64,000 nucleotides of DNA, taken from positions 28,858 to 92,857 of the forward strand of contig JANQDZ010000013.1 in assembly GCA_028278645.1 (NCBI GenBank), in the 5' to 3' direction. The position numbers and the translations under genes were made by a program. The stretch is from Longimicrobiales bacterium (lineage in GTDB: Bacteria > Gemmatimonadota > Gemmatimonadetes > Longimicrobiales > Gaopeijiaceae). Positions within the stretch are counted from its first letter, which is position 1. The number at the start of each line of letters is the position of its first letter. Positions 44,487 to 53,348 of the stretch are shown here, in pieces. Under the pieces are notes generated by a model. That model was not told the origin of the DNA. It was given only the letters and a program-made list of their open reading frames with translations, and searched no databases.

Positions 44487-44939
44487 CTACTCTACCACGG
44501 CGACGAAGCTGATCTCCACCAGACCGTCGCTGAGGATCTGCCCTGCTGCAATACACTCACGAGCGGGGGGGTTCTCCGGGAAGTATTCCCCGTAAACCTG
44601 ATTCATTCCGTCGTAGTAGCTCACGTCTGACAGGTAAACGGTTCCCTGGACCACGTCGGTGAACTCGACTCCTACTTCCTGGAATAGCTCTCTGAAGCTC
44701 TCCATGATGGCTCGGGTTTCGGCTTCGATCCTCCCCTCCTCCATCGCGAGGGTTTCCTCCGTCACCCCGAGCTTCCCTGAGAAATAGAACGTGTTCCCGA
44801 CTCTCGTCGCCTGGGAATAGGGCCGCGTCGGAAGTTGTGAGTTGATGGCCTCTCGGGTTAGGGGGGCCTGGACCTGGGAGGCCGGGGCTTGGCAGGCGAG
44901 AACGAGTAGCGGTATCAGGACTGCGACACGTCTGGTCAT
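44487..44939 (-). CDS. RidA-family lipoprotein
   Basis: A 150-residue protein of the Rid/YjgF family. The N-terminus MTRRVAVLIPLLVLACQAPAS has a lipobox (VLAC), so it is predicted to be lipid-anchored. The Rid core has TRPYSQATRVGNTFYFSGKLG, TDVVQGTVYLSDVSYY and PPARECIAAGQ, which carries the conserved arginine, and ends in LVEISFVAVVE. Rid enzymes hydrolyse reactive enamine/imine intermediates of PLP enzymes; this copy is upstream of a Tat-exported PLP aminotransferase, which suggests a coupled periplasmic function. ATG 44939 has GAGAGA upstream. Confidence 0.88.
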   Translation of the reverse strand: MTRRVAVLIPLLVLACQAPASQVQAPLTREAINSQLPTRPYSQATRVGNTFYFSGKLGVTEETLAMEEGRIEAETRAIMESFRELFQEVGVEFTDVVQGTVYLSDVSYYDGMNQVYGEYFPENPPARECIAAGQILSDGLVEISFVAVVE

Positions 44940-45113
44940 GAGTCTCTCTCGGATCAAAGGTCACCTGACTCGTGCCGGGCCCTAGGCGGCCCCGCCACCG
45001 CTGGCTCCACCTTCGGCAGATGCCCGCGGATCGCGGCCCGCACTGCGTCCGGCACGCTTCCGGGGGAAGTTAGTGGGTGGCGAAGGGAATTGGAAAACCG
45101 ATACGTTCCTCGG

Positions 45114-46214
45114 ATGTTTGCTGGACTGAGACGAGCCCTGGGTTTCGCCAGGGCGTGGAAGCGGGAACCGTCGAAGGTCTCCGAGGAGGAGTGGGAGATC
45201 TTCCGAGGGGACCGGGCCGTCCCAGCCACGTTGGCCCGGCCCCAGACCCCCTCCTCTCCGCCGCCTGCTTGGGTGGTCCTTCACGGAGTGACCCGCCCCG
45301 GCCGGCATCACCCGGTCCTGGTCCGGTTCCTCAGAGCCCTGGCCGGAACCGGAGCAGTGGTTTTGGTTCCGGAGATTCCCGAATGGCGCGACCTCTACCT
45401 GGCCCCGGACGAGGCGGCAGCCACCATCCGAGCCTCCGTCTTTCAGCTGGAGGAGAGAGGCCTGGGGAGACCCGGCCACATCGGCGTGATGGGGTTCTCC
45501 CTCGGGGTTCCACAGGTGCTTTTGTCCGCAACCGATCCCCTTCTCCAGGGCCATTTGGGAGGGGTCGCCGGCTTCGGCGGGTACGGAGACCTGGATCGCA
45601 CCATCCACTTTCTCTTCGAAGGGGAACACGAGTGGGATGGCCGGAACTACTACCTCGATCCTGATCCGTACGGCCGATGGATCGTTGGCGGAAACTACCT
45701 GACCTCCGTACCGGGGATGGAGGCCGCGGGAGATGTAGCCGAAGCGCTGGTTTCGCTGGCCAAGAGGGCCGGCGATCTCCAAGTGGGGGCTTGGGACGCC
45801 AGATACGATTCTTATAAGGAAGAGTTGATTGGCGGGATCCACCCGGAAAGGCGCCAGCTGTTCCAGGCTTTTGCTCCTCCAACCGGCATCAAGCCCCCGA
45901 CAGAGGTCGTGAAGGAACTGGTTCCGGCCTTGGCGCAAGCCGCCCGCACTACGGTACCTCACTCCGAACCACTGAGCTTCCTCGAGGGGATCTCGCTACC
46001 CGTTCGCCTGGTGCACGGGCGTGGCGATCGCCTGATCCCTTTCTCAGAGAGCCTGCGGTTGGCCGCAGCTTTCCCCATGGGAACCGATGTTCGAGCCCAC
46101 GTCACTTCCCTCTTTTCCCACTCCAGGGAGGACGATGAGGGAGAAAGTGAGACCGGGGTGGAAGAGCAGCTGAACTTCCTCGGGATTCTCGCGGACCTGC
46201 TGACGATCGTTTAA
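45114..46214 (+). CDS. Alpha/beta-hydrolase family protein
   Basis: A protein of about 366 residues with the alpha/beta-hydrolase layout: VVLHGVTRPGRHHPVL (oxyanion region), nucleophile elbow GFSLG (IGVMGFSLGVPQVLL), acid GRGDRLIPFSE and terminal histidine LFSHSRE. No signal peptide. An Asp-Pro-rich stretch between (HEWDGRNYYLDPDPYGRW) is an unusual insert. Activity (esterase, dienelactone hydrolase-like or other) cannot be told. Start is uncertain: TTG 45090 with a GAAGGG site, or ATG 45114. Confidence 0.83.
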   Translation: MFAGLRRALGFARAWKREPSKVSEEEWEIFRGDRAVPATLARPQTPSSPPPAWVVLHGVTRPGRHHPVLVRFLRALAGTGAVVLVPEIPEWRDLYLAPDEAAATIRASVFQLEERGLGRPGHIGVMGFSLGVPQVLLSATDPLLQGHLGGVAGFGGYGDLDRTIHFLFEGEHEWDGRNYYLDPDPYGRWIVGGNYLTSVPGMEAAGDVAEALVSLAKRAGDLQVGAWDARYDSYKEELIGGIHPERRQLFQAFAPPTGIKPPTEVVKELVPALAQAARTTVPHSEPLSFLEGISLPVRLVHGRGDRLIPFSESLRLAAAFPMGTDVRAHVTSLFSHSREDDEGESETGVEEQLNFLGILADLLTIV

Positions 46215-46227
46215 AAGGGTGTTGCGA

Positions 46228-47706
46228 TCAGTCCTGCCCCATGAGGACTCTCGCTACCGTGCGGACGCTCTGGTCCGGGTCTTTGGTGCCCTTCTCCAAC
46301 GCCCTCAGCGCTCCCGGGGTCCCGATCCCGGCCAGAGCCCTGAAGGCGGCAATGCGGATGTCCGCCGGCGCCTTGGAGAAGAGGCCACCCAGAGCTCGCT
46401 TCTCGATGGTTCGGACCACCCCCGGGTCCCCGATCTGGCCCAAAGCCCGGAGACATTCGACCTGAACCTCCGGGTCCTCGTCCATCAGGACCTCGGTGAG
46501 GGGTTTTACGGAACGGGTAGATTTCAGGACCCCGAGGGCCCGGCAGGTGGCCGCCCGCACGGACGGATCCCCGTCGGCGAGCATACCGGTGATCAGGAGC
46601 TCTGCGTCAATCCCTCCGACCTTCGCCAGGCTGAGGACCGATTCCTTCCTCACACGGGCATCATCGTTCGCCAGAGTCCCGGTGAGGTAGCCGATGGCGT
46701 CCTCTCCACCCAGTTCCCCCAGGAGTGCAACTCCGTTCCTCACGACGAACCAACGCGGATCCTCCACCATCCTCTGAGCCCGTTTCACCCCGTGGGGTCC
46801 CATGGATCCCATGGCGTCCATGAATGCCCGTCGCTGGCCCCGATCTCTGGCTTCCCCCAGGGCGTCGGCCAAGGCCAAAGCCCCTTCCCTGCCGACTCGT
46901 GTCAGGAGGTCGGTCAACCGGGCACGTTCGGCCTCGTCCCTTGTCGCTCCTAGTTGGGCCACGAACTGACTGGCAACGGCCGGCGTGACAAACTCACGAC
47001 CCAGCTCGACAGCGTCCCAGTCCGGGGGCCTGTCCTCATGGGGCTCCAGGAGAGCTTGGGCCAACTCGGCCAAGGCGACGGCGTTCCGGGAAGCCGACAG
47101 CTCCTCCGCGTGGCCCCGGAGCCGAACCTCGTTCATCGATCGGTCCGCGTCAGGTTCCGCCAAATACTCCTGGACCTCTTTCATCAGTTGATCCGGCAAC
47201 CCGGACCCCGGGACCACCTGGTCCTGCGACTCGGCCGGTGAAACATCCTCCTCACGAGCACCCCACTCTTCGAATAGGTCCACAACGCCACCGACCATAC
47301 CGGGAAGGGCACTCTGCACCTGGTCGAAAGAGATCCCGACCTGCCCCTCCAGCCCCCTGAACCGGGCAGAAGGGAGGGGGCCGGCCTCCTCCGGCATCGA
47401 GGTCAGTCGCTGGAGGAAGTCGGTCAGCACCTCCGGAGCCATGACCTCCTGGAGCCGGAGCTCGCGGATGCCGGCGTCTTGCAGGGCCCGCCTGAAGGCG
47501 TCGAGCGGTCCATCCCCGTCCGAAATGGTGTCTCCCCGGACGGACAATCCGCCCTCTTCCACCGTTGCGGTGGTCCACCCGGTCTCGCCGTGAATCGTCC
47601 GCACCCGGTCAACGGCCTCCAAAAACCGGGGCTCGTCCTCCTCCGGCCCACCGATTGTGGAGAATGCCTGGGCCAGTGCAGCCAGGAGCTCTTGGGGTGA
47701 AGCCAT
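46228..47706 (-). CDS. HEAT-repeat protein
   Basis: A 492-residue soluble protein. The N-terminal half (about 1-230) is acidic and helical, with no recognised domain. The C-terminal half (about 235-492) has tandem HEAT repeats, seen as recurring units such as WFVVRNGVALLGELGGEDAIGYL, ARVRKESVLSLAKVG, PSVRAATCRALGVLKS, PEVQVECLRALGQIGD and ADIRIAAFRALAGIGTP. HEAT arrays are protein-binding scaffolds. It converges with the hydrolase gene across 13 bases and diverges from the metallo-beta-lactamase-fold gene. Function is unknown. Confidence 0.86.
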   Translation of the reverse strand: MASPQELLAALAQAFSTIGGPEEDEPRFLEAVDRVRTIHGETGWTTATVEEGGLSVRGDTISDGDGPLDAFRRALQDAGIRELRLQEVMAPEVLTDFLQRLTSMPEEAGPLPSARFRGLEGQVGISFDQVQSALPGMVGGVVDLFEEWGAREEDVSPAESQDQVVPGSGLPDQLMKEVQEYLAEPDADRSMNEVRLRGHAEELSASRNAVALAELAQALLEPHEDRPPDWDAVELGREFVTPAVASQFVAQLGATRDEAERARLTDLLTRVGREGALALADALGEARDRGQRRAFMDAMGSMGPHGVKRAQRMVEDPRWFVVRNGVALLGELGGEDAIGYLTGTLANDDARVRKESVLSLAKVGGIDAELLITGMLADGDPSVRAATCRALGVLKSTRSVKPLTEVLMDEDPEVQVECLRALGQIGDPGVVRTIEKRALGGLFSKAPADIRIAAFRALAGIGTPGALRALEKGTKDPDQSVRTVARVLMGQD

Positions 47707-47903
47707 TCGGGGGTTCCGAGTGTTGATGATGTCCTTTGGGAAGTACCTCGGGCCCTACGATTATTCTTAATTTATCGACGGCCAGGGGAGAGCGCGATAG
47801 AGGTCCTTCCTGGACCGGGCCGGCAAAAGGCCCCTATTCTTGCTTTCCCTTGGCAAATACGGTTCACGTGTATCGATCTGTTCAGACATACGGATGGCGA
47901 GCC

Positions 47904-48824
47904 ATGGTCGCAGCTCTTACAGCCTTAGCTCTTTTCCTTCCTACCCTCTTCTCGCCGTCGGACCCGGCCCAGTCGCAGGTAGGCCCATCGGAGATCACCC
48001 AATTGGTTTTGCTGGGAACGGGGACACCCAATGCAGAACCGGATCGGGCCGGTTCGTCCCTGGCCGTGGTCGTGAACGGGACCCCTTACCTGGTGGACGC
48101 CGGACCGGGGGTGGTTCGAAGGGCGAACGAGGCGTTCGAGAACGGTGTGGAAGGGTTGGCGGTCAAAGGGCTCTCCACCCTTTTCCTGACGCATCTTCAC
48201 ACCGACCATACCGTGGGCCTCCCCGACCTGATCTATACGCCGTGGGTACTGGAAAGAGAGTCTCCCCTGACCATTCTCGGGCCCGCCGGAACCCAGGCCA
48301 TGGCCAGCCATATTTCTCGGGCCTACCAGGACGACGTCCGGCTCCGGGTGGAGGGGCTGGAGCCGGCGAACCCCACCGGGTACCGGGTAGAGGCCAAAGA
48401 CGTTCAGCCGGGTGTGGTGTTTCAAGATGAGAACGTCACGGTCACGGCCTTCGCGGTTCCGCACGGAGGCTGGGATCAGGCCTTCGGATACCGCTTCGAT
48501 ACCCCTGACCGAACCATTGTGGTTTCAGGAGACACCCGCCCCTCAAAATCCGTGGTGGAATTCTGTGACGGGTGCGACATCCTGGTTCACGAGGTTTATT
48601 CTCAAGCCAAGTGGGAACTGAGAGAGCCGGAGTGGCAGGTCTATCACGCTGCTTCCCACACCTCCGGCGTTGAGTTGGGCGAGATCGCGGCCCGGGCTCG
48701 GCCCGGCCTCCTGGTTCTCACTCACCAATTGTTGTGGGGAGCGACTCCGGAAGAATTGGTGGCTGAGGTTGGGCAAGGGTTCAAAGGCCGAATCGCCTAC
48801 GGGAAGGACCTGGACGTATTCTGA
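47904..48824 (+). CDS. Exported metallo-beta-lactamase-fold hydrolase (RNase Z-like)
   Basis: A 306-residue protein with a signal-like N-terminus (MVAALTALALFLPTLF) and an RNase Z/arylsulfatase-type metallo-hydrolase domain. Metal ligands are H97, H99, D101, H102 (HLHTDH), VPHGGWDQAFGYR, SGDTRPS and LTHQLLWG. The domain resembles enzymes placed with RNase Z, but export argues against tRNA processing, so a periplasmic phosphodiester, sulfate or lactone hydrolase is more likely (inference). Longer in-frame starts to 47736 lack ribosome sites. The next gene, the Asp-box propeller, follows after 86 bases. Confidence 0.82.
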   Translation: MVAALTALALFLPTLFSPSDPAQSQVGPSEITQLVLLGTGTPNAEPDRAGSSLAVVVNGTPYLVDAGPGVVRRANEAFENGVEGLAVKGLSTLFLTHLHTDHTVGLPDLIYTPWVLERESPLTILGPAGTQAMASHISRAYQDDVRLRVEGLEPANPTGYRVEAKDVQPGVVFQDENVTVTAFAVPHGGWDQAFGYRFDTPDRTIVVSGDTRPSKSVVEFCDGCDILVHEVYSQAKWELREPEWQVYHAASHTSGVELGEIAARARPGLLVLTHQLLWGATPEELVAEVGQGFKGRIAYGKDLDVF

Positions 48825-48910
48825 TGCCAGGGTGGTACGCACCAAAAGTGGCCGGCCAAAACGCAGAAGACAGAATCCCGTCGCAGAGATCAAGTTGGAA
48901 GGGACATTCC

Positions 48911-51900
48911 ATGTTTTTCAGACGACTCCTCGTTTGGACGTGTTTCCTCGCCGCGGGGCTTCCCGCAGGACTGGGTGCTCAGAACCAGGCCGTGGCCCCC
49001 GGAACCTTCGCTGGCCTGACGGCCCGGAACATCGGGCCCGCAACCATGAGTGGACGGATCGTCGACCTGGCCGTGGTGGAAATGGATCCGACCGTGTTCT
49101 ACGTGGCATCCGCCACTGGGGGCCTTTGGAAGACCACAAACAACGCCGTGACCTTCACACCTCTTTTCCAGCGTGAGGCCGTCCACTCCATCGGAGACAT
49201 CGCGGTCCACCAAGCGGACACCAGTCTCGTTTGGTTGGGATCCGGGGAACGGGCGAACCGGCAGAGCACCTCCTGGGGAGACGGCGTGTACCGGTCTCGA
49301 GACGGCGGGCAGACCTGGGAGAACGTGGGGTTGGAAGATTCTCGCCACATCGGTCGGATCGCCCTGCACCCTACGGATCCCGGGATCCTCTACGTGGCGG
49401 CCATGGGCCACCTTTGGGGCCCGAATGAGGAGCGGGGTTTGTACAAGAGCTCGGACGGGGGGGATACCTGGGAGCGGATCTTGTTCGTGGACGAGGACAC
49501 CGGGGTAGTAGACGTCACCCTGGACCCGGAAGACCCGACCATCGTGTATGCCGCCTCTTACCAGCGACGCCGCCGGCCCTTTGGATTCCACGGCGGCGGG
49601 CCCGGAAGCGCTCTATGGAAGTCCACCGATGCCGGGCAAAGCTGGTCCAAGCTCACAAATGCGGGATTGGACAACGGCCTCCCAACGGGTGATATCGGCC
49701 GGATCGGGATCTCTGTCTACCGCTCCGATCCCCGCATCGTCTACGTCAGCGTCGAACAAGGCCTCCGGTATAACGCGTCGACGGCGTATGAAGAACGCCT
49801 TGCGGGGGTTTATCGATCGGAAGACCGGGGTGAGACCTGGGAGTTCATGAGTGACTGGAACCCCCGCCCCATGTATGCCAGCCAGATCCTGGTGGACCCT
49901 TCCGACGACCAGCGGATTTATATGGAGAACTCTTTTTCCTGGTCCGACGATGGCGGGAGGAACTTCACCTCCGCACGTCAGTCACTCCATGGTGACGACC
50001 GATTCCTTTGGGTGAACCCGGATGATTCCCGGCACGTGGTAAAAGCCGATGATGGAGGCCTCGGCATCTCCTATGACCGGGCTCTCACATGGCTTTACAT
50101 CACCCATCTTCCCGTCAGCCAGTTCTACCGGGTCAGCTTCGACTATCAGCACCCCTACTGGGTCTACGGGGGCCTCCAGGACAACGGCAGTTGGGCCGGG
50201 CCCAACGCCACCTACAGGTCCGAGGGAATCCTGAACCACGACTGGGTGAAGTGGGGTGGCGGGGACGGCTTTCTGAACCTGGTGGACACCACCGACAACC
50301 GCACCCTCTACGTTGAATCCCAGTACCTGGGCCTGGACCGGGTGGACCTGGTCACCGGCCAGCGCCAGCGCATCCGCCCCGGGGATCCCACGGGGGCGAT
50401 CGGGCCAAGGAAGAACTGGACCACGTGGCAGGACCTGGAAGCCTCCGAACAGCGCCTGGGAAATGCCATGGCGCCGGCCAATTGGGATGGTCCCTTCCTG
50501 ATCTCACCCCATGACCCCAGCACTATCTACAGCGGCACGAACATCCTCTGGAAAAGCGTAGATCAAGGGCGCACATGGCAGAACCTGGGGGATATGACCA
50601 CCGGCGTCGATCGGCGCACGCTGGAAATCATGGGTGAGCTTCCAACCCCGGAGACGCTCTCCCTGGATGACGGCATCCCCTACTACCCGACGCTGACCGC
50701 CGTCACCGAATCCCCCCTCGAGCGGGGAATCCTGTATGTCGGAACCGACGACGGGAATGTCCGGGTCTCGCGAGACGACGGGCGCTCGTGGACCGACGTG
50801 GCCGATCTGATGCCGGGGCTTCCGTCGGATACCTGGATCAACGGAATCGAAGCGTCCCGGTTCACCCCGGGCCGGCTTTATGTAGCCGCGAACAACTACC
50901 GGAACGACGACTACGCCAACTACCTCTACCTGTCAGAGGATTATGGCGCCACCTGGACCGACCTGACGGGCACGCTACCTGCGGACCGTGTCGTGAGGAC
51001 CGTCCGAGAAGACCCCAGAAATCCGGATGTCCTCTACGTGGGCACCGAGTTCGGGGCGTTTTTCTCCCTTGACCGGGGGGTTTCCTGGAACGAGCTGGCC
51101 GCGGGCATCCCCATGACGGCAGTGAACGATCTGGTCGTTCATCCCCGGGACAACGACCTCATCCTCGGGACCCACGGCCGGGGCATCTGGGTCCTGGACA
51201 ACATCAACGCCCTTCAGGAGATAGCTCCAGGGATCACCCAATCCCCGGCCCACCTCTTCTCCGCGGAACCGGCGGAGCAGATCCGATACCGGTCTGAAAA
51301 AGGGCACACAGGGGACATGATCTTTCGAGGTGAGAACCCGCCGGCGGGAGCCATCATCGACCTCTGGCTGGACAGCGAACGCCGGACTTCCGTCTCCTTA
51401 CTGGACGGAGACATGACGGTGGTGGCAACAGTACCCGTGAGGGGCGTGAGGGGTGTCAATCGGGTCATCTGGAACATGCGTCACTCTGACCCAAATCAGC
51501 CGGAGAACACGCAGCCCAGGGGCCCTCTGGTTGTTCCCGGGACCTATCTGGCCCGCGTCGAGGTGGACGGCACGGTGTCGGAAACCCCCGTCGAGGTCAG
51601 GGAAGACCCTCGCATCCAGGTTGAACCTGCCGTTCGACGCCAGTGGACCGCCGATCTCTTGACCTTAAACGCTCTGGCGGCCGAATCCGCCGAGGGCGCA
51701 CGGGAGATGAGGAACGTCGCAGAGCGGGTTGGGGAGGAGGTGACCTTCCAGGAGGCCCTGTCCACCTGGTCGGAGGACCTGGTACGCCAGTGGAATGAGT
51801 TGAGCAGTCGAACCAGAGGCTTGGCCCGCGAGGTGGAAGGCTGGGTCGGACCCCTCACTTCGGATCAGGTCTCCCGGCGGGACTACTATCAAGAGATGGT

Positions 51901-51976
51901 GGGCACGCTAGGGCGGGAGATGCAGACCATTGTCCGGAGGATCGGCGGTTCCCCGGAGCTGGAGGGTCGGGAATGA
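48911..51976 (+). CDS. Exported Asp-box (BNR/VPS10-like) propeller protein
   Basis: A protein of about 1021 residues. A signal peptide (about 1-24) ends in GLGAQ. Residues 25-770 hold about nine Asp-box motifs (S-x-D-x-G-x-T-W type), such as YRSRDGGQTWE, YKSSDGGDTWE, WKSTDAGQSW, WKSVDQGRTW, VSRDDGRSW and LSEDYGATW, giving a double-propeller like sortilin VPS10 and the large glycosyl-hydrolase-annotated family. A beta domain (about 780-880) and a helical end follow. No sialidase arginine triad is evident, so activity is unclear. It leads an operon: its stop overlaps the next start (ATGA), and the symporter follows. ATG 48911 has GGAAGG upstream. Confidence 0.9.
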   Translation: MFFRRLLVWTCFLAAGLPAGLGAQNQAVAPGTFAGLTARNIGPATMSGRIVDLAVVEMDPTVFYVASATGGLWKTTNNAVTFTPLFQREAVHSIGDIAVHQADTSLVWLGSGERANRQSTSWGDGVYRSRDGGQTWENVGLEDSRHIGRIALHPTDPGILYVAAMGHLWGPNEERGLYKSSDGGDTWERILFVDEDTGVVDVTLDPEDPTIVYAASYQRRRRPFGFHGGGPGSALWKSTDAGQSWSKLTNAGLDNGLPTGDIGRIGISVYRSDPRIVYVSVEQGLRYNASTAYEERLAGVYRSEDRGETWEFMSDWNPRPMYASQILVDPSDDQRIYMENSFSWSDDGGRNFTSARQSLHGDDRFLWVNPDDSRHVVKADDGGLGISYDRALTWLYITHLPVSQFYRVSFDYQHPYWVYGGLQDNGSWAGPNATYRSEGILNHDWVKWGGGDGFLNLVDTTDNRTLYVESQYLGLDRVDLVTGQRQRIRPGDPTGAIGPRKNWTTWQDLEASEQRLGNAMAPANWDGPFLISPHDPSTIYSGTNILWKSVDQGRTWQNLGDMTTGVDRRTLEIMGELPTPETLSLDDGIPYYPTLTAVTESPLERGILYVGTDDGNVRVSRDDGRSWTDVADLMPGLPSDTWINGIEASRFTPGRLYVAANNYRNDDYANYLYLSEDYGATWTDLTGTLPADRVVRTVREDPRNPDVLYVGTEFGAFFSLDRGVSWNELAAGIPMTAVNDLVVHPRDNDLILGTHGRGIWVLDNINALQEIAPGITQSPAHLFSAEPAEQIRYRSEKGHTGDMIFRGENPPAGAIIDLWLDSERRTSVSLLDGDMTVVATVPVRGVRGVNRVIWNMRHSDPNQPENTQPRGPLVVPGTYLARVEVDGTVSETPVEVREDPRIQVEPAVRRQWTADLLTLNALAAESAEGAREMRNVAERVGEEVTFQEALSTWSEDLVRQWNELSSRTRGLAREVEGWVGPLTSDQVSRRDYYQEMVGTLGREMQTIVRRIGGSPELEGRE

Positions 51977-53340
51977 AGCCCGTCTTTCTCCTGACGTTGG
52001 CCTTCCTCCTTTTCGGAGGACCGGGCCTCCAGGGCCAGACCACGGTGTTCGTGAACGTCAATGTCCTGCCCATGGATCGGGAACGGATCCTGGGAGAGTA
52101 CAACGTTCTGGTCCGTGACGGGGTGATTGAGGAGGTGGCGCCGGCTCATCGGGTCCCCGTCCCTCCCGGGGCCGAGGTCATCCAAGGCGAGGGTTTGTTC
52201 CTCATGCCTGGTTTGGCCGACATGCATGTCACGCTCCCGTCCTCCCAGGCTACCGACGAGCAGGTGAGAGACTTTTTACACCTGTTCCTGGCCAACGGAG
52301 TGACAGTAATCCGGGGCGTCGAAGGATCTTCGAATCAACTCCAGCTCAAACGGCAGATCGCTTCGGGCGCTCTCCTGGGCCCAACGGTATACGTCGGGGC
52401 TCCACCCCTGGGGGGGCGAAACGCCCAGGACCCCCAGGGGGCTATCGGCTTGATGATGTCACACCGTTCGGCCGGATATGATTTCCTTCCCATCGACGGG
52501 GATGTGCCACCGGTGGTCTGGGATTCTCTGGCGGAAGAAGCTCACTCCCGAGGTTATACGTTCGGGGGAACCATACCCCCGGGGATCGGCCTCCGGAGAG
52601 CCCTCTCCAGCGGGATCTCCACGGTTGAGCACCTGGACGGCTACCTCCAAGAGGTCGTCTCGGATGACGTGAAGAGCCGGCTGGATCGAGGGGAAAGTGT
52701 CCCCCTTCAGACCCAACTCACGGCCGTCGAAGGGCGGAAAACCAGGGCCATATCCGCCCACACCCGCTCGAGCGACAGTTGGGTGGTCCCCACCCTTTAT
52801 CGATGGGAGACCCGGTACGGGCCCCTGAACGTCGACTCCCTTCTGGCCCAGCCCGAGATGGGCTATGTACCGTCCTTCATCACGGAAGGCTGGATCCTGG
52901 AGGCTTCCGCCCGGAGCCCACTGCCAGAAGAAACCGCCCAACTCCTGATCCAGGTCAGAGGGAGGATCCTGCGAGCCCTCACCATGGCGGGCGTGGGGGT
53001 GCTGATGGGCACCGACTCCCCGGCCATGTTCAACATCCCCGGGTTCGCCCTTCGGCGCGAGCTCAGGAGTATGTCGGGGGCTGGTCTCACGCCCTACGAG
53101 ATCATCGTTACGGGCACGCGGAACGTGGCGGAGTACGCCCGAAGGGAGCTACTGGAACCGGGCAACTTCGGTACGGTGGAGGAGGGAAACCGGGCCGATC
53201 TGGTCCTGCTCCGGCGGAATCCGTTCGACGACCTGGAAGCCCTCTGGGACCAGGAGGGAGTGATGGTGCAGGGAAGATGGATCCCGCGGGCGCAAATCGA
53301 CGAATGGCTCCAGTCCATGGCTGAAAGATTCGGAGGTTAG
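51973..53340 (+). CDS. Amidohydrolase-fold exported protein with missing metal ligands
   Basis: A 455-residue exported protein (signal about 1-21) of the amidohydrolase/imidazolonepropionase-like group. The fold is clear: MPGLADMHVT (residues 78-87), VEHLDGY with H220, and GTDSP with D348, plus the C-terminal GNRADLVLL. But the ligands are degraded: HxH is H85-V-T87, the carbamylated-lysine position reads DFLPIDGD (P173), and the GHVP histidine is GTIPP (T200). Only H85, H220 and D348 of the usual set remain. It may be an inactive binding protein. It overlaps the Asp-box gene (ATGA) and precedes the symporter by 8 bases. Confidence 0.85.
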   Translation: MKPVFLLTLAFLLFGGPGLQGQTTVFVNVNVLPMDRERILGEYNVLVRDGVIEEVAPAHRVPVPPGAEVIQGEGLFLMPGLADMHVTLPSSQATDEQVRDFLHLFLANGVTVIRGVEGSSNQLQLKRQIASGALLGPTVYVGAPPLGGRNAQDPQGAIGLMMSHRSAGYDFLPIDGDVPPVVWDSLAEEAHSRGYTFGGTIPPGIGLRRALSSGISTVEHLDGYLQEVVSDDVKSRLDRGESVPLQTQLTAVEGRKTRAISAHTRSSDSWVVPTLYRWETRYGPLNVDSLLAQPEMGYVPSFITEGWILEASARSPLPEETAQLLIQVRGRILRALTMAGVGVLMGTDSPAMFNIPGFALRRELRSMSGAGLTPYEIIVTGTRNVAEYARRELLEPGNFGTVEEGNRADLVLLRRNPFDDLEALWDQEGVMVQGRWIPRAQIDEWLQSMAERFGG

Positions 53341-53348
53341 GTCGGGTT

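Noticed and set aside
44982..45962. A 326-codon minus-strand frame
   Set aside because: It overlaps the alpha/beta-hydrolase on the other strand, which has the GFSLG elbow and GRGD; the minus frame has no motif.
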